Of a stretch of DNA of 64,000 nucleotides, positions 26,070-35,837 are shown piece after piece; within the stretch, counting starts at the first letter, position 1, and the number at the start of each line of letters is the position of its first letter. Under the pieces are notes generated by a model that ran no database searches, was not told the origin of the DNA, and was given only the letters and a program-made list of their open reading frames with translations. Source of the DNA: Deinococcus multiflagellatus (GTDB lineage Bacteria > Deinococcota > Deinococci > Deinococcales > Deinococcaceae). Location: the NCBI RefSeq assembly GCF_020166415.1, contig NZ_JAIQXV010000008.1, positions 99,166-163,165 on the forward strand. The letters are read 5' to 3'. The position numbers and the translations under genes were made by a program.

Positions 26070-27869
26070 CTATTCCCCTTCCTCCGCCCACAGCGCGCGC
26101 ATTTCCTCGCTGCGTTCGAGCAGTTCGGGGAGGGTGCCTTCGTCGGTCAGGCGGCCAGCTTGCAGCAGCAGAATGCGGTCGGCGCGCAGCAGGGCGGCGC
26201 GGCGGTGGCTGACCACGAGGCAGGTGGCGTCGGTGGTGCTCAGGCCCTGCCACAGCTGGGCTTCGGTGCGGGCGTCCAGGGCGCTGGAGACGTCATCGAA
26301 AACCAGCAGGTCGGCGGGGCGGGCCAGCATGCGGGCCACGGCCGCGCGCTGGATCTGGCCGCCGGACAGCTTCACGCCGCGTGCGCCCACCGGGGTGTCC
26401 AGGCCGCTTTGCAGGGCGTCCAGGTCGGGCTCCAGCACCGCCAGCTGCACGGCGCGGTCCAGGTGGGTGCGGTCCGCGCCGCTGGTGATGTTCTCGGCCA
26501 GGGTGTCGGAAAAGAGGTTGGGCAACTGGGCCGTATACGCGCTGCGGGGCGGCACGAAGAACGAGGCGGGGTCCTCCACGGCCTCGCCGTTCCAGAACAC
26601 CTGCCCGCCCTGCGCCGGAATCAGGCCCAGCACCGCGCGCAGCAGGGTGGTCTTGCCACTGCCAATCCGGCCCGTGACCACCACGAATTCCCCCCGGCGC
26701 AGGTGGAAACTGGCCTCCTGAAGGCCCAGCCCGCCCGGGTGGGTGGCGGTGAGGTGCTGCACGCGCAGTTCCTGCAGCGGCGCAGCGGTGGGAATGGCGG
26801 GGGCCGGGGGCGGGTCACTCTGCAGGTACACTTGGTGGTGGGCCACGATGGTGGTGTCGGGGGCGTCTTGCAGCAGGCGGGTCATGCGGTCGTAGCTGAC
26901 CCCGGTGCGGCGGTGGCGGGCAATGGCGTCGCCAAAAAAGCCCATGGAGCCAGTCAGGCGCGGCAGCAGGCCGATAAACAGCACGAAGTCCTGAACATCC
27001 ATCGCGCCGCCGCGCACCTTGTTGGCGCCCAGCAGCAGCACCAGCCCCACGGCGAGGTTCACCATGTTGGTGTTCACGCCCCGGATCAGTTCAGTCAGCA
27101 GCACGTCGCGCAGGGCGGCGTGGCGCCGGGTTTCGCCCAGGGCGCGCAGGTGCGCCACCATGCGGTCTTCCTGGGCGGCCAGCTTCACGGCGCTCACGGC
27201 CCCGAAGGTTTCGCCAATAAAGTCGGTCACGCGGGCGGTGGCCTCGCGCATGCGGCGGCGGTAGCTGCGGATGGTAGGCGACAGGCGCTGCACAAACAGC
27301 ACCATCAGCAGCAGCGGCGCGCACACCAGCAGGGTAATCAGCGGGTCCACCCGCGCCATCAGGGTGACCGCCACGGCCGAGTACAGCAGGAAGCCCGCGC
27401 CGTCCACCCAAACTTCGGTGTAGCCGGCCACATCGTCCACATCGTCGCGGAAGCGGCTGACCGCCTCGGCGGGGGTGTCCGGCAGGCGGCGGCTGCGCCG
27501 GGCAGTCAGCAGGTAGCCCAGCAGGTTGCGCCGCACCAGGGCGTCCAGGGTGTACCACAGTTCAATCCAGGCACGGAACGCCCCGTAAAAGATGCCAAAG
27601 CGGCTGAGGCGCACGAAGGCGAACCAGCCCAGCGCGGTCCACGCCGCCGCAATGGCCGGGTCCAGGGGCTGCCCTGCGCCCTTCAGGTCATCGGCCCGTT
27701 CTAGCGCGCCGAACACGCCGCTCACGGCCAGCGTCAGCAGCGCGGGCGAGGCGTGGACCATGCCCCACATCAGCAGGTTGAAGGCAAAGAGGCCGGGTCT
27801 GTACTTGAACAGCTCTTTGGAGAGCGCGAAGGTGCGTTCGTTGGGCTGGGGGAGGGGGGTGGTGGTCAT
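26070..27869 (-). CDS. ABC exporter half-transporter A (permease-ATPase)
   Basis: This 599-residue protein has a six-helix exporter domain (residues 20-320) and an ATPase domain. The ATPase has Walker A GRIGSGKTT, signature LSGGQ and Walker B LLVFDDVSSALD. The catalytic Glu after Walker B is Asp, so this subunit carries the degenerate half of the ATP site. It pairs with the upstream gene, which has the complementary defect. Such heterodimeric exporters move lipids, peptides or drugs; the substrate is unknown. The ATG at 27869 was chosen because the longer frame runs through repeat sequence. Confidence 0.9.
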   Translation of the reverse strand: MTTTPLPQPNERTFALSKELFKYRPGLFAFNLLMWGMVHASPALLTLAVSGVFGALERADDLKGAGQPLDPAIAAAWTALGWFAFVRLSRFGIFYGAFRAWIELWYTLDALVRRNLLGYLLTARRSRRLPDTPAEAVSRFRDDVDDVAGYTEVWVDGAGFLLYSAVAVTLMARVDPLITLLVCAPLLLMVLFVQRLSPTIRSYRRRMREATARVTDFIGETFGAVSAVKLAAQEDRMVAHLRALGETRRHAALRDVLLTELIRGVNTNMVNLAVGLVLLLGANKVRGGAMDVQDFVLFIGLLPRLTGSMGFFGDAIARHRRTGVSYDRMTRLLQDAPDTTIVAHHQVYLQSDPPPAPAIPTAAPLQELRVQHLTATHPGGLGLQEASFHLRRGEFVVVTGRIGSGKTTLLRAVLGLIPAQGGQVFWNGEAVEDPASFFVPPRSAYTAQLPNLFSDTLAENITSGADRTHLDRAVQLAVLEPDLDALQSGLDTPVGARGVKLSGGQIQRAAVARMLARPADLLVFDDVSSALDARTEAQLWQGLSTTDATCLVVSHRRAALLRADRILLLQAGRLTDEGTLPELLERSEEMRALWAEEGE

Positions 27870-27981
27870 GCGGGGGCTCCGGGGAGTGGGGAGTGGGCAG
27901 TGGTGAGTGGAGAACGGCAGGCGAGAGCAACAGCAGGAGCGGTTTTTCCCGCTTCCCACTTCCTACTGACCACTTCCCCCC
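27870..27981. other. Spacer between the two exporter genes with short repeats
   Basis: This 112-base purine/pyrimidine-biased spacer contains the run CTTCCCACTTCCTACT (near 27952). The run is also found downstream of the operon at about 25998, together with complementary GTGGGGAGTGGGCAG tracts. No ORF. It may be a small dispersed repeat. Confidence 0.5.
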
Positions 27982-29778
27982 TCATGCCAGCACCCCTTCG
28001 CCGTCGTCCAGCACGCCCGCGCGCAGCAGGGCGGCGTAGTGGCTCCCGGGGTCGCGGGCCAGGGCGTCGCGCGCGCCGTGTTCCAGAATCTCGCCGCCGC
28101 CCAGCACCAGGATCCGGTCGGCGCGCGCCACGGTGTCCAGGCGGTGGGCGATGATGATGGCGGTGCGCCCGGACAGCAGGCGGGTCATGGCCGCCGTCAG
28201 CAGGGCCTCGGTGGCAGGGTCCAGGCGACTGCTGGGCTCGTCGAGGATGATCAGGCTGGGGTCGCGCAGCAGCACGCGGGCAAAGGCCAGCAGTTGCGCC
28301 TCGCCGGCCGAGAGGCTGCCGGTGGGCAGGGGCGTGCGCACACCCTCTTCCAGCCGGTCCAGCCACGCCCCCAGGCCCACCTCGCGCAGTGCGGCTTCCA
28401 CGGCGTCGTCACCCACCTGCGGGTCAAAGAAACTCAGGTTATCGCGCACGCTGGCCTGGAACAGCTGCACGTCCTGCGTGACCACGGCCACGCGGCGGCG
28501 CAGGTCCTGCAGCGGCGTGTGGGTGACGTTCACGCCGCCCAGGCGAATCTCGCCCTCGGTGGCGTCGTAGAGGCGGGAGACCAGGCGGGTGAGGGTGGTC
28601 TTGCCGCTGCCGGTGCGGCCCAGCAGGCCCAGGGTCTGACCGGCGGGCAGGTGCAGCGACACGTCCCGTAGGACTGGGCGGCTGGCGGGGTCCTCGGGGG
28701 TGTAGGAGAAGGTGACGTGCTCAAAGTCCAGCGCCAGGGGTCCGGGGGGCAGGGGTGTGGCCCCGCCCACCACGGCACTCTTCAGGGCCAGCAGTTCGGA
28801 CACGCGCCCCAGGCTGGCCCCGGCCTTTTGCAGGTCCTGCAGCTGCTGGGTGAGCTGGTCAATGGGTTCTTCCACCAGCGTCATGTACTGGTACATCAGA
28901 AAGGCGGTGCCCAATGAGATGGCCCCGGCGGCGTACAGGCCCACGGCGGCGGTCAGCACGCCCACATAGCCAATGGCAAAGAGCAGCATGCTCAGCTGCC
29001 ACACCACGCTCCGGCGCCGCCAGGAGGTGATGGAGCGGGTAAAAAAGGTGCGCTGCGTCTGCAAAAAGCGCCGCAGGTGGTGCTCGCCGGCCCCCAGGCT
29101 GCGAATATCGTCCAGGCCCGAGAGGCGCTCTTCCACGAAGCCGAACAGCCGGGCGCTGGCTTCGCGCTCCAGGCGGGTGGGTTCCACACCCAGTTTGCGC
29201 ACCCGGTTCATGGCGCCCAGCGTGACCAGCGTGAACAGGGCCACCCCCAGGCCCACCCGCCAGTCTTCGCGGAAGAACATGATCAGGGCGCCCGTCAGCA
29301 GCAGGGCCGCGCCAAAGACCCGCACCGCGAACTGCGAGAAGAAGTTGCTCAGGGCCGTCACGTCGCCGTCAATGCGCTCGATCATCTCGCCGGGGGTGCG
29401 TTCCTTGTGCTCGCGCATGTCCAGAGACAGAAGGTGCGCCATCAGGTCCGCGCGCAGGCGGTTGGTGGCGGTCCAGCCCACCCGGGCGCCCACGTAGGTG
29501 GCCCCGGCGGTCATCAGCTGCACGCCGACGGCCAGCACGAGATACAGCCCCGCCAGCCGCACCAGCAGCCCCACATCGGCCCCGGCGCCCAGCTTGGCGC
29601 TGTCCACGAAGCGGCGCAGCAGCTGGGGCAGCAGCAGGTTCAGTGCTGTGCCGGTCAGCAGCAGGGCGGCCAAGGCGGCCACCTGCCACTTGAGGGGGCC
29701 CAGGTAGGTGCCCAGGACGGCCAGGGCGCGGCTGGACCGTTCGGGTGGGGGCGAGGGGGCGGGGGAGGGCGGGGTCAT
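27982..29778 (-). CDS. ABC exporter half-transporter B (permease-ATPase)
   Basis: This 598-residue exporter has a membrane domain (about residues 30-330), Walker A GRTGSGKTT, Walker B SLIILDEPSSRLD with the catalytic Glu, and signature LSAGE in place of LSGGQ. Combined with the neighbour, the dimer would have one standard ATP site (this Walker B plus the partner's LSGGQ) and one degenerate site. That is the arrangement known from heterodimeric bacterial exporters. It is the first gene of the pair. The 240-bp repeats lie on both sides of the operon. Confidence 0.9.
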   Translation of the reverse strand: MTPPSPAPSPPPERSSRALAVLGTYLGPLKWQVAALAALLLTGTALNLLLPQLLRRFVDSAKLGAGADVGLLVRLAGLYLVLAVGVQLMTAGATYVGARVGWTATNRLRADLMAHLLSLDMREHKERTPGEMIERIDGDVTALSNFFSQFAVRVFGAALLLTGALIMFFREDWRVGLGVALFTLVTLGAMNRVRKLGVEPTRLEREASARLFGFVEERLSGLDDIRSLGAGEHHLRRFLQTQRTFFTRSITSWRRRSVVWQLSMLLFAIGYVGVLTAAVGLYAAGAISLGTAFLMYQYMTLVEEPIDQLTQQLQDLQKAGASLGRVSELLALKSAVVGGATPLPPGPLALDFEHVTFSYTPEDPASRPVLRDVSLHLPAGQTLGLLGRTGSGKTTLTRLVSRLYDATEGEIRLGGVNVTHTPLQDLRRRVAVVTQDVQLFQASVRDNLSFFDPQVGDDAVEAALREVGLGAWLDRLEEGVRTPLPTGSLSAGEAQLLAFARVLLRDPSLIILDEPSSRLDPATEALLTAAMTRLLSGRTAIIIAHRLDTVARADRILVLGGGEILEHGARDALARDPGSHYAALLRAGVLDDGEGVLA

Positions 29779-29876
29779 GGGGTCAGGCTAGGGGGCGGGG
29801 GGTGGGGGGCGCATCTGCCGAGTGGCGCATGGGGGGATGAGGCGGGGTTCATGCGGGGGATGGGCGATGACGTTTT

Positions 29877-30116
29877 CTGGCTTGCCCCACCCCCCCAGCC
29901 CCCCTACCCCAGAGGGGCAGGGGGGAGCGGCGCTGCGCTGGGCAAGAGTTTTTACTGGCGTCGGCTGGGGTTGCTCTACTCGTTGACGTGTCCGGCTTCG
30001 ACGCCATCCTCCGAGACCGCGCAATGGCCCGCGCCCTTCGGGCACGACGGCCTCGTCTGGACCTGGGTGGTAGAGGGGCAAGAAGGCTTGGTGCGGCCCA
30101 GAAGGTTCTACTTTGA
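29877..30116 (+). repeat. 240-bp non-coding repeat, copy 2
   Basis: This is the direct copy of 25704-25943, of equal length. Its 3' end (AGGTTCTACTTTGAA, 30103-30117) pairs perfectly with 30148-30162, where an inverted, diverged third copy begins. No gene lies within it. Confidence 0.85.
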
Positions 30117-30147
30117 ACGGCAAAAGCAGCTCTGGCTCCTGCCGCTT

Positions 30148-30390
30148 TTCAAAGTAGAACCTCGTGCCCTCAGCGTCCCCACCCTTCACCCCTGCGGGGT
30201 GAGCAACGGAAGCCGTCGTGCGCGCAGCGCGCGGGCGTGGGGCGATGGGCGGAGCAAGGCGACGGCGTACAACGCGGGGCGAAGCCAAGCCGCCCCACAC
30301 CGTCAGTCAACGTTTGCCGAGCGCAGCGGAAAACTCCCCCCTGCCCCTCCGGGGTAGGGGGGCTGGGGGGGTGGGGCGAGCGGGGAAGCG
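30148..30390 (-). repeat. 240-bp repeat, inverted third copy
   Basis: Read on the minus strand this region starts like the other copies, with GCCCCACCCCCCCAGCCCCCC and GAGGGGCAGGGGGGAG. It contains the same arrangement around GCGCGGGC/GCACGACGGC. It ends at the AAAGTAGAACCT arm. It is more diverged in the middle. With copy 2 it makes a palindrome of about 500 bp. The whole gap 29779-30396 is otherwise empty. Confidence 0.7.
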
Positions 30391-30396
30391 CCGCCC

Positions 30397-31548
30397 TCAT
30401 CCCCCCCGAACCACCCCTGCCACCCACCCAAAACTCCCCTTCCGAACCCTCTCTCCCGTCCCCCCATCCACCCGCACCAACCCCAACCCTTCCCCCCGGT
30501 CCAGCAGTTCCCCCACAAGAACCCCCCGCACCCCCACCCCCCGCGCCGCCGCGTCCGCCACCGCCTGAACATGCCCCTCCAGAAACCGAACCCGCCCACT
30601 GTCCGGCACCCGGCCGTCCGGTAAAGGGGCCTCGGCCCACACGCCCCCCAGCGCCACCACCAGCGGCGGCCCTGCCTCGCCCAGTTGTGCCTTCAGGTCA
30701 GTCAGCACCTGGGTCAGCCCCTCGGACCCTGGGGCGCCGGTGCGCTCGCGGTCAGGCACCAGGCCCACGTCCAGCCCCAGCGGCGCACCCGGGCGGGCCT
30801 GCACCCAGGCCGGCTGGTCGTAGCCCACGCCCAGCAGGTCCAGCGGCGCCGCGATGGTCTCCAGGTCCCCGGGGCGCACGGCGTCCAGCAGGGCAGGGGT
30901 GCGTTCGCCCAGCACCTCCAGCACTGGGGCAGGGTAGGCGCCGCGCCGCACGGGCCCGGTGCACAGGTCGTTGCGCCACGCGGCCACCAGGGCGGCGGCC
31001 TGCTCGTCGGCGTCGTGGTCGCGGGCAGGCCACGCCGGGGCGAAATGGTGGCCCAGGCCAAGCTGCCGCGCGCCGGCCTCGCGCAGCGCCCGGGTGGCCA
31101 GGCCGTGCCCCAGCAGGCGGTGATGGTGCGCCGGAAAGCTGTGCAGGGCCGGCGGTGCCGGGGGCGTGCCCAGCGCCGGCCACAGGGTGAACACAGCCGC
31201 CGCGCGGTCGGCCAGGGCCTCGCCCACCAGATAGGCGTAGTCCTGAAAGCGGTGGGCCGTGTCGCGGGCCAGCCAGCCTCCGGCGGCGTCAACAGCGGGG
31301 GGCAGCGCGCCGTCCAGGCTCAGCCACGGCTGCGCGCCCAGGGTCAGCAGGTCGTCGGTCAGGCGGTCAAGGGCGGCCAGCGTGCCGGCATTCAGGCGGC
31401 CCCGGCCAGTGGGCTGCAACTGGGCCCAGGGCGCGGTCAGACAGGCGGCCTGCACGCCCAGTTCGCGCAGCAGGCCCAGATCGGCGGCGTCCAGGGGCCC
31501 CGGGCCCAGGCCCACGCCCCACAGCCAGGAGTCGGCAAAGGTGGTCAT
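30397..31548 (-). CDS. GH1-like protein without the catalytic glutamates
   Basis: This 383-residue protein follows the GH1 beta-glucosidase plan: SWLWGVGLGPG at the start, LTAPWAQLQPTGRGRLN near residue 38, GGWLARDTAHRFQDYAYLVGEALADR near 110, and HHHRLLGHGLATRALREAG. Where GH1 enzymes have TLNEP (acid/base) this one has TLWPALGTPP. Where they have ITENG (nucleophile) it has ALGGVWAEAP. It is also shorter than typical. It is probably a binding or scaffolding pseudoenzyme or a decaying gene. CACAAT lies eight bases before the ATG. Confidence 0.72.
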   Translation of the reverse strand: MTTFADSWLWGVGLGPGPLDAADLGLLRELGVQAACLTAPWAQLQPTGRGRLNAGTLAALDRLTDDLLTLGAQPWLSLDGALPPAVDAAGGWLARDTAHRFQDYAYLVGEALADRAAAVFTLWPALGTPPAPPALHSFPAHHHRLLGHGLATRALREAGARQLGLGHHFAPAWPARDHDADEQAAALVAAWRNDLCTGPVRRGAYPAPVLEVLGERTPALLDAVRPGDLETIAAPLDLLGVGYDQPAWVQARPGAPLGLDVGLVPDRERTGAPGSEGLTQVLTDLKAQLGEAGPPLVVALGGVWAEAPLPDGRVPDSGRVRFLEGHVQAVADAAARGVGVRGVLVGELLDRGEGLGLVRVDGGTGERVRKGSFGWVAGVVRGG

Positions 31549-31610
31549 CTGCGCTCATTGTGCCGGGCCGGGCTGCCCCAGGGCTGACCGCCTGTCCTGT
31601 CCCCAGCCCG

Positions 31611-31616
31611 TATACT
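31611..31616 (+). promoter_or_regulatory. -10 box of hemC
   Basis: TATACT lies nine bases before the ATG at 31626. There is no ribosome-binding site in the gap, consistent with a leaderless or nearly leaderless transcript. Confidence 0.6.
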
Positions 31617-31625
31617 GGTCAGGTT

Positions 31626-32555
<930 letters not shown>

Positions 32556-32562
32556 GGCGCGC

Positions 32563-32745
32563 GTGCCTGCGCTGGCCCGTCAACTGCTGATTGCCCTGGC
32601 CGCCGCGCTGCTGTGGGTGGGCATTGGCCTGTGGCAGCGTACCCGGGGGGGCGCCGAACTGGGCAGCGCCCTGCTGGCCGAATTGCCGCTGGGGGCGGCC
32701 GTGTTTGTGCTGGCCCTGGTCTGGGTGCGGTTGCGCCGTCAGTAG
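32563..32745 (+). CDS. Small two-helix membrane protein
   Basis: This protein of about 60 residues starts at GTG, just after hemC. Two hydrophobic segments (residues 6-23 and 34-55) are separated by a short polar QRTRGGAE loop, with a basic tail ending VRLRRQ. No family recognised. It is probably co-transcribed with hemC. Confidence 0.65.
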   Translation: MPALARQLLIALAAALLWVGIGLWQRTRGGAELGSALLAELPLGAAVFVLALVWVRLRRQ

Positions 32746-32790
32746 GGTCGCCTGACCTGCCCGGCCGGACAGCCGCCTGGGTGGGCACGT

Positions 32791-32796
32791 TAGGAT
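32791..32796 (+). promoter_or_regulatory. Leaderless-type -10 box of the asparaginase gene
   Basis: TAGGAT lies seven bases before the ATG at 32804, which supports that start over the ATG at 32795. Confidence 0.55.
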
Positions 32797-32803
32797 GCCC
32801 GGC

Positions 32804-33772
32804 ATGTCCACCCCTGCCCCCCGCCTCGCGGTGATTCACACGGGCGGCACCATTGCCAGCCGCCCCAGCCCCGACGGGCGCGGCCTGACCCCGCAGCAGC
32901 CCCCCAGCCTGCCCGGCCTGGACGGGGTGCAGGTCACAGACGCCCAGCCCTTCAACCTGCCCAGCCCGCATGTGACCCCGGTGCACATGGGGCAGCTGGC
33001 GGCCCTGATCCGGGACCTGGCCCCAGCGCACGACGGCGTGGTGGTCACGCACGGCACCGACACACTGGAAGAAACGGCCTTTGCCCTGCACCTCCTGCTG
33101 GACGTGCCCATTCCGGTGGTCCTGACTGGCAGCATGCGCCACGCCGAGGAGGTGTCCTGGGACGGCCCGGCGAATCTGCTGGACGCCGCACATGTGGCCC
33201 TGCACCCCAGCAGCCGGGGCCGGGGGCCGCTGGTGGTGATTGGCGGCGACATTTTCGATGCCCGTACCGTGACCAAGATTCACACCACCGCCGTGGACGC
33301 CTTTGGCGGCTACCCGGGGCCCATAGGCCGCATTGACCGCGAGGGGGTGCGTGCCCGGGTGCATTACTTCGCCATGCCAGAGCCGCGCGCCACCTACCAC
33401 CCGGCCCACCTGACGAGCCGGGTGGACATCCTGTATGCCTACGCGGGCTGGACCGGCGAGGGCTACGCCGAGGCCGCCGAACGGGCCGACGGGCTGGTGA
33501 TTGCCGCGCTGGGCACCGGCAACCTGCCCGCCGAACTGCTGCCCCTGATTCAGGCGACCGAGAAACCGGTGGTCATTGCCACCCGCACCCACGCGGGGCC
33601 GGTGCTGCCGGTCTATGGCTACGCGGGCGGCGGCGCGACCCTGGTGGCGGCGGGGGCAATTCCGGCCAGCTTTCTGAACGCCCACAAGGCGAGGGTGCTG
33701 CTGCTGATCCTGCTGGGCCAGGGCCTGGACCGCGAGCAGATTGCCGCGGTGTTTGACCGGGACGAATTTTAA
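32804..33772 (+). CDS. L-asparaginase
   Basis: This 322-residue enzyme hydrolyses asparagine to aspartate and ammonia. It carries both active-site threonine motifs of the bacterial type: HTGGTIASRPS near residue 13 and VTHGTDTLEETAF near residue 84. GSMRHAEEVSWDGPANLLDA and a Lys in TVTKIHTT are also visible. No signal peptide is seen, which suggests a cytoplasmic type I enzyme. A terminator for the opposing gene follows closely. Confidence 0.92.
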   Translation: MSTPAPRLAVIHTGGTIASRPSPDGRGLTPQQPPSLPGLDGVQVTDAQPFNLPSPHVTPVHMGQLAALIRDLAPAHDGVVVTHGTDTLEETAFALHLLLDVPIPVVLTGSMRHAEEVSWDGPANLLDAAHVALHPSSRGRGPLVVIGGDIFDARTVTKIHTTAVDAFGGYPGPIGRIDREGVRARVHYFAMPEPRATYHPAHLTSRVDILYAYAGWTGEGYAEAAERADGLVIAALGTGNLPAELLPLIQATEKPVVIATRTHAGPVLPVYGYAGGGATLVAAGAIPASFLNAHKARVLLLILLGQGLDREQIAAVFDRDEF

Positions 33773-33786
33773 AAGGGCCATGGCCT

Positions 33787-33823
33787 AAAAAACCCGCCCC
33801 CCAGCGCACTGGACGGGGCGGGC
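33787..33823 (-). terminator. Terminator of the zinc-ribbon gene
   Basis: On the minus strand a GC stem (CCCGCCCC / GGGGCGGG) is followed by six Ts. It sits between the converging asparaginase and zinc-ribbon genes. Confidence 0.8.
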
Positions 33824-33834
33824 GCACCAGCCTC

Positions 33835-34557
33835 TTAAGCCAGATCCAGGCGGATCAGGAAGCGGCCACAGCTGGGGCACTTCACCGGGGGCAGTTTGCC
33901 CTGGGCGGCTTTCTGCTGCACGTTCACCGGGAGGTTCACGTTGCAGCCGCTGCAGCGCCCGGCCTTGATCTCCACCACGCCCAGGCCCTTCTTGGCCCGG
34001 CGGATCAGGTCGTATTCGCGCACCGTGCGGGCGTCCAGGGCCGCCACCAGATCGGCGCGTTCCTGGCGGTCGGCGGCGCCCTGGTCGCGCAGGTCCTGCA
34101 CGCGGGCTTCGTCGCGTCCCTCAAGTTCATTCAGGGTGGGGCGCAGGGTGCGGTGCTGGGCGCGCAGGGCGGCCGAGCGTTCATTGAGTTCCTGTTGACG
34201 CGCCTTGAGGGGCCCCAGGTCCTCTTCCATCTCGTCGGCGCGCTCGGAGAGCATCTGAATGCGGCTGCCGTACTGCGACTGCGCGCGGGCGTCAAAGGCG
34301 TTCTTTTCCTGCTCTTCGCGGGCGCGGGCAATCTGCTCGCGGGTGCCGGCCAGGTCCAGTTCCTGCTGGCGCACCTGCTTGTCCACGCCCTCCAGGGTGA
34401 TTTCGGTGTCTTCCAGCTCGTTGTTCAGGCGCTCCTGCTCGGCGCGGGCGGCGCGCAGATCGTCAGGAATGTTGTGTTCCTCGTCGCGCAGGCGGTCGAG
34501 GTTCAGGTCCAGCTCCTGAACGCGGTGCAGGCGGCGAAGGGGAGACGTGTCACTCAT
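33835..34557 (-). CDS. Coiled-coil protein with C-terminal C4 zinc ribbon
   Basis: This 240-residue protein has a long charged coiled coil (about residues 10-180, heptad-rich EE/LR repeats). A C4 zinc ribbon follows, with CSGCNVNLP and CPSCGRFL pairs. This matches the widespread bacterial CT398/zf-RING_7-type family, whose function is thought to involve secretion or nucleic-acid partners. The ATG at 34557 was chosen; the longer frame is non-conserved. It is downstream of the MFS and nth genes, in the same direction. Confidence 0.82.
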   Translation of the reverse strand: MSDTSPLRRLHRVQELDLNLDRLRDEEHNIPDDLRAARAEQERLNNELEDTEITLEGVDKQVRQQELDLAGTREQIARAREEQEKNAFDARAQSQYGSRIQMLSERADEMEEDLGPLKARQQELNERSAALRAQHRTLRPTLNELEGRDEARVQDLRDQGAADRQERADLVAALDARTVREYDLIRRAKKGLGVVEIKAGRCSGCNVNLPVNVQQKAAQGKLPPVKCPSCGRFLIRLDLA

Positions 34558-34592
34558 CACCTGCAGTCTACCCCCCTTCCGGGCGCGCACGT

Positions 34593-35837
34593 TCAGGCAG
34601 GCGGTGACACCGGGGCCAGGGCCCCCTTCATGCGCGCCGGGCGGTACAGCCCCAGATAGATGGCAAGCACGCTGGCGGCGTACATCAGCAGCGTCCAGGC
34701 AAAGAGGGCGTGAAAGGCCGCCGAGAAAGGCAGCGCCCCGCGCACCACGCCGGACAGGACGCTGCTGGCCGCCCAGCCCAGGTCCCAGGCGATCACGTTC
34801 ACCGCCGAATACATGGGGCGGTCATCCTCGGGCAGCGCGGTCATGGCGTAGGCGGAGTACACCGGGCCCGCCGCGTTCATCAGGGCGCCGCGGGTGAACA
34901 GGGCGGCCGTGACCAGCCACAGGCTGGGGGCAAAGCCCAGCAGGGCCAGAAACGGCAGGCTGCTGGCCTGCACCAGCAGCACCGCCTGCAGCTGCCCCAG
35001 GCGCCGCACCAGCAGGGGCTGCAGCAGCGCGGTGGCGGCGGTGGCCAGACTGGTCCAGGCGAACAGCGTGCCCAGCCCGGCGTAGCTGATGCCGAACTTG
35101 CCTTCAATAAACACGTTCAGGAAGGGGATGGTGGCCCCGGCGCCCAGCCCCACCAGAATGTTGGGCAGCACCAGCCGGGCCATGGTGCGCTTGTCCTGCA
35201 CGCGGAAACTGCGGCCCTGGCGCACCGTTTTGCCGCTGGGTTTCAGGCCCAGCACCGGCACCAGCCCCAGCAGTTGCAGCCCGGCGGCTACCGCCAGCGC
35301 GGCGCGCAGGGCGCCCAGGCCGTCTGGCTCGGTGCCGGTCCAGCCCGCGTAGGCGGCCGGTACCTGCCCGCCCAGCAGGTTGCCCAGAAACCCTGCCCCG
35401 GTCATCAGGGCGCTCTGCACGCTAAACAGGGTCACGCGGGTGCGTTCGTCGCTCTGGTTGGCCATGAAGGGCGAGCCCGCCACGATGCTCAGGGCCGCGC
35501 CCGCCCCCTGCACGATGGCCCCCAGGACCACCAGCGCGGGGCCGTTGGCGAGCACCAGCAGGGCGGTGCCCACAAGGCCCAGGGCGGCCCCCACCTTCAG
35601 CGTGTGCGCGTTGCTGATGCGCCGGGCCAGCGCCACCGCCGGCAGGCTCAGGGCCGCCAGGGTCACGGCGGGCAGGGCGTTGAGCAGGCCCTGCCACTCG
35701 GCCCCCAGGCCCAGGGCGCGCAGGTAGAAATTCAGGAACAGCGCCGTAAAAGCCTGCGACAGGCCGAACACGAACACCGAGCTCAGGAACAGCCACACCT
35801 GCCGCGAGAAGCGCCACGACAGGCCGCGTTCCTTCAC
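34593..35837 (-). CDS. MFS transporter
   Basis: This 414-residue protein has twelve predicted membrane helices and an internal basic loop around residue 200 (LKPSGKTVRQGRSFRVQDKR) between the two halves. The start is GTG overlapping the nth stop (GTGA), so the genes are co-translated. It resembles drug or sugar efflux MFS proteins in general layout; no substrate is identifiable. Confidence 0.85.
   Translation of the reverse strand: MKERGLSWRFSRQVWLFLSSVFVFGLSQAFTALFLNFYLRALGLGAEWQGLLNALPAVTLAALSLPAVALARRISNAHTLKVGAALGLVGTALLVLANGPALVVLGAIVQGAGAALSIVAGSPFMANQSDERTRVTLFSVQSALMTGAGFLGNLLGGQVPAAYAGWTGTEPDGLGALRAALAVAAGLQLLGLVPVLGLKPSGKTVRQGRSFRVQDKRTMARLVLPNILVGLGAGATIPFLNVFIEGKFGISYAGLGTLFAWTSLATAATALLQPLLVRRLGQLQAVLLVQASSLPFLALLGFAPSLWLVTAALFTRGALMNAAGPVYSAYAMTALPEDDRPMYSAVNVIAWDLGWAASSVLSGVVRGALPFSAAFHALFAWTLLMYAASVLAIYLGLYRPARMKGALAPVSPPA

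Noticed and set aside
25815..27704. A 629-codon open frame on the plus strand
   Set aside because: It runs through a non-coding repeat and then antisense to an ABC exporter gene, with low-complexity composition and no domain.
25704..30390. A CRISPR array or recombination cassette array
   Set aside because: The repeats are about 240 bp, only three in number, and not separated by regular short spacers.
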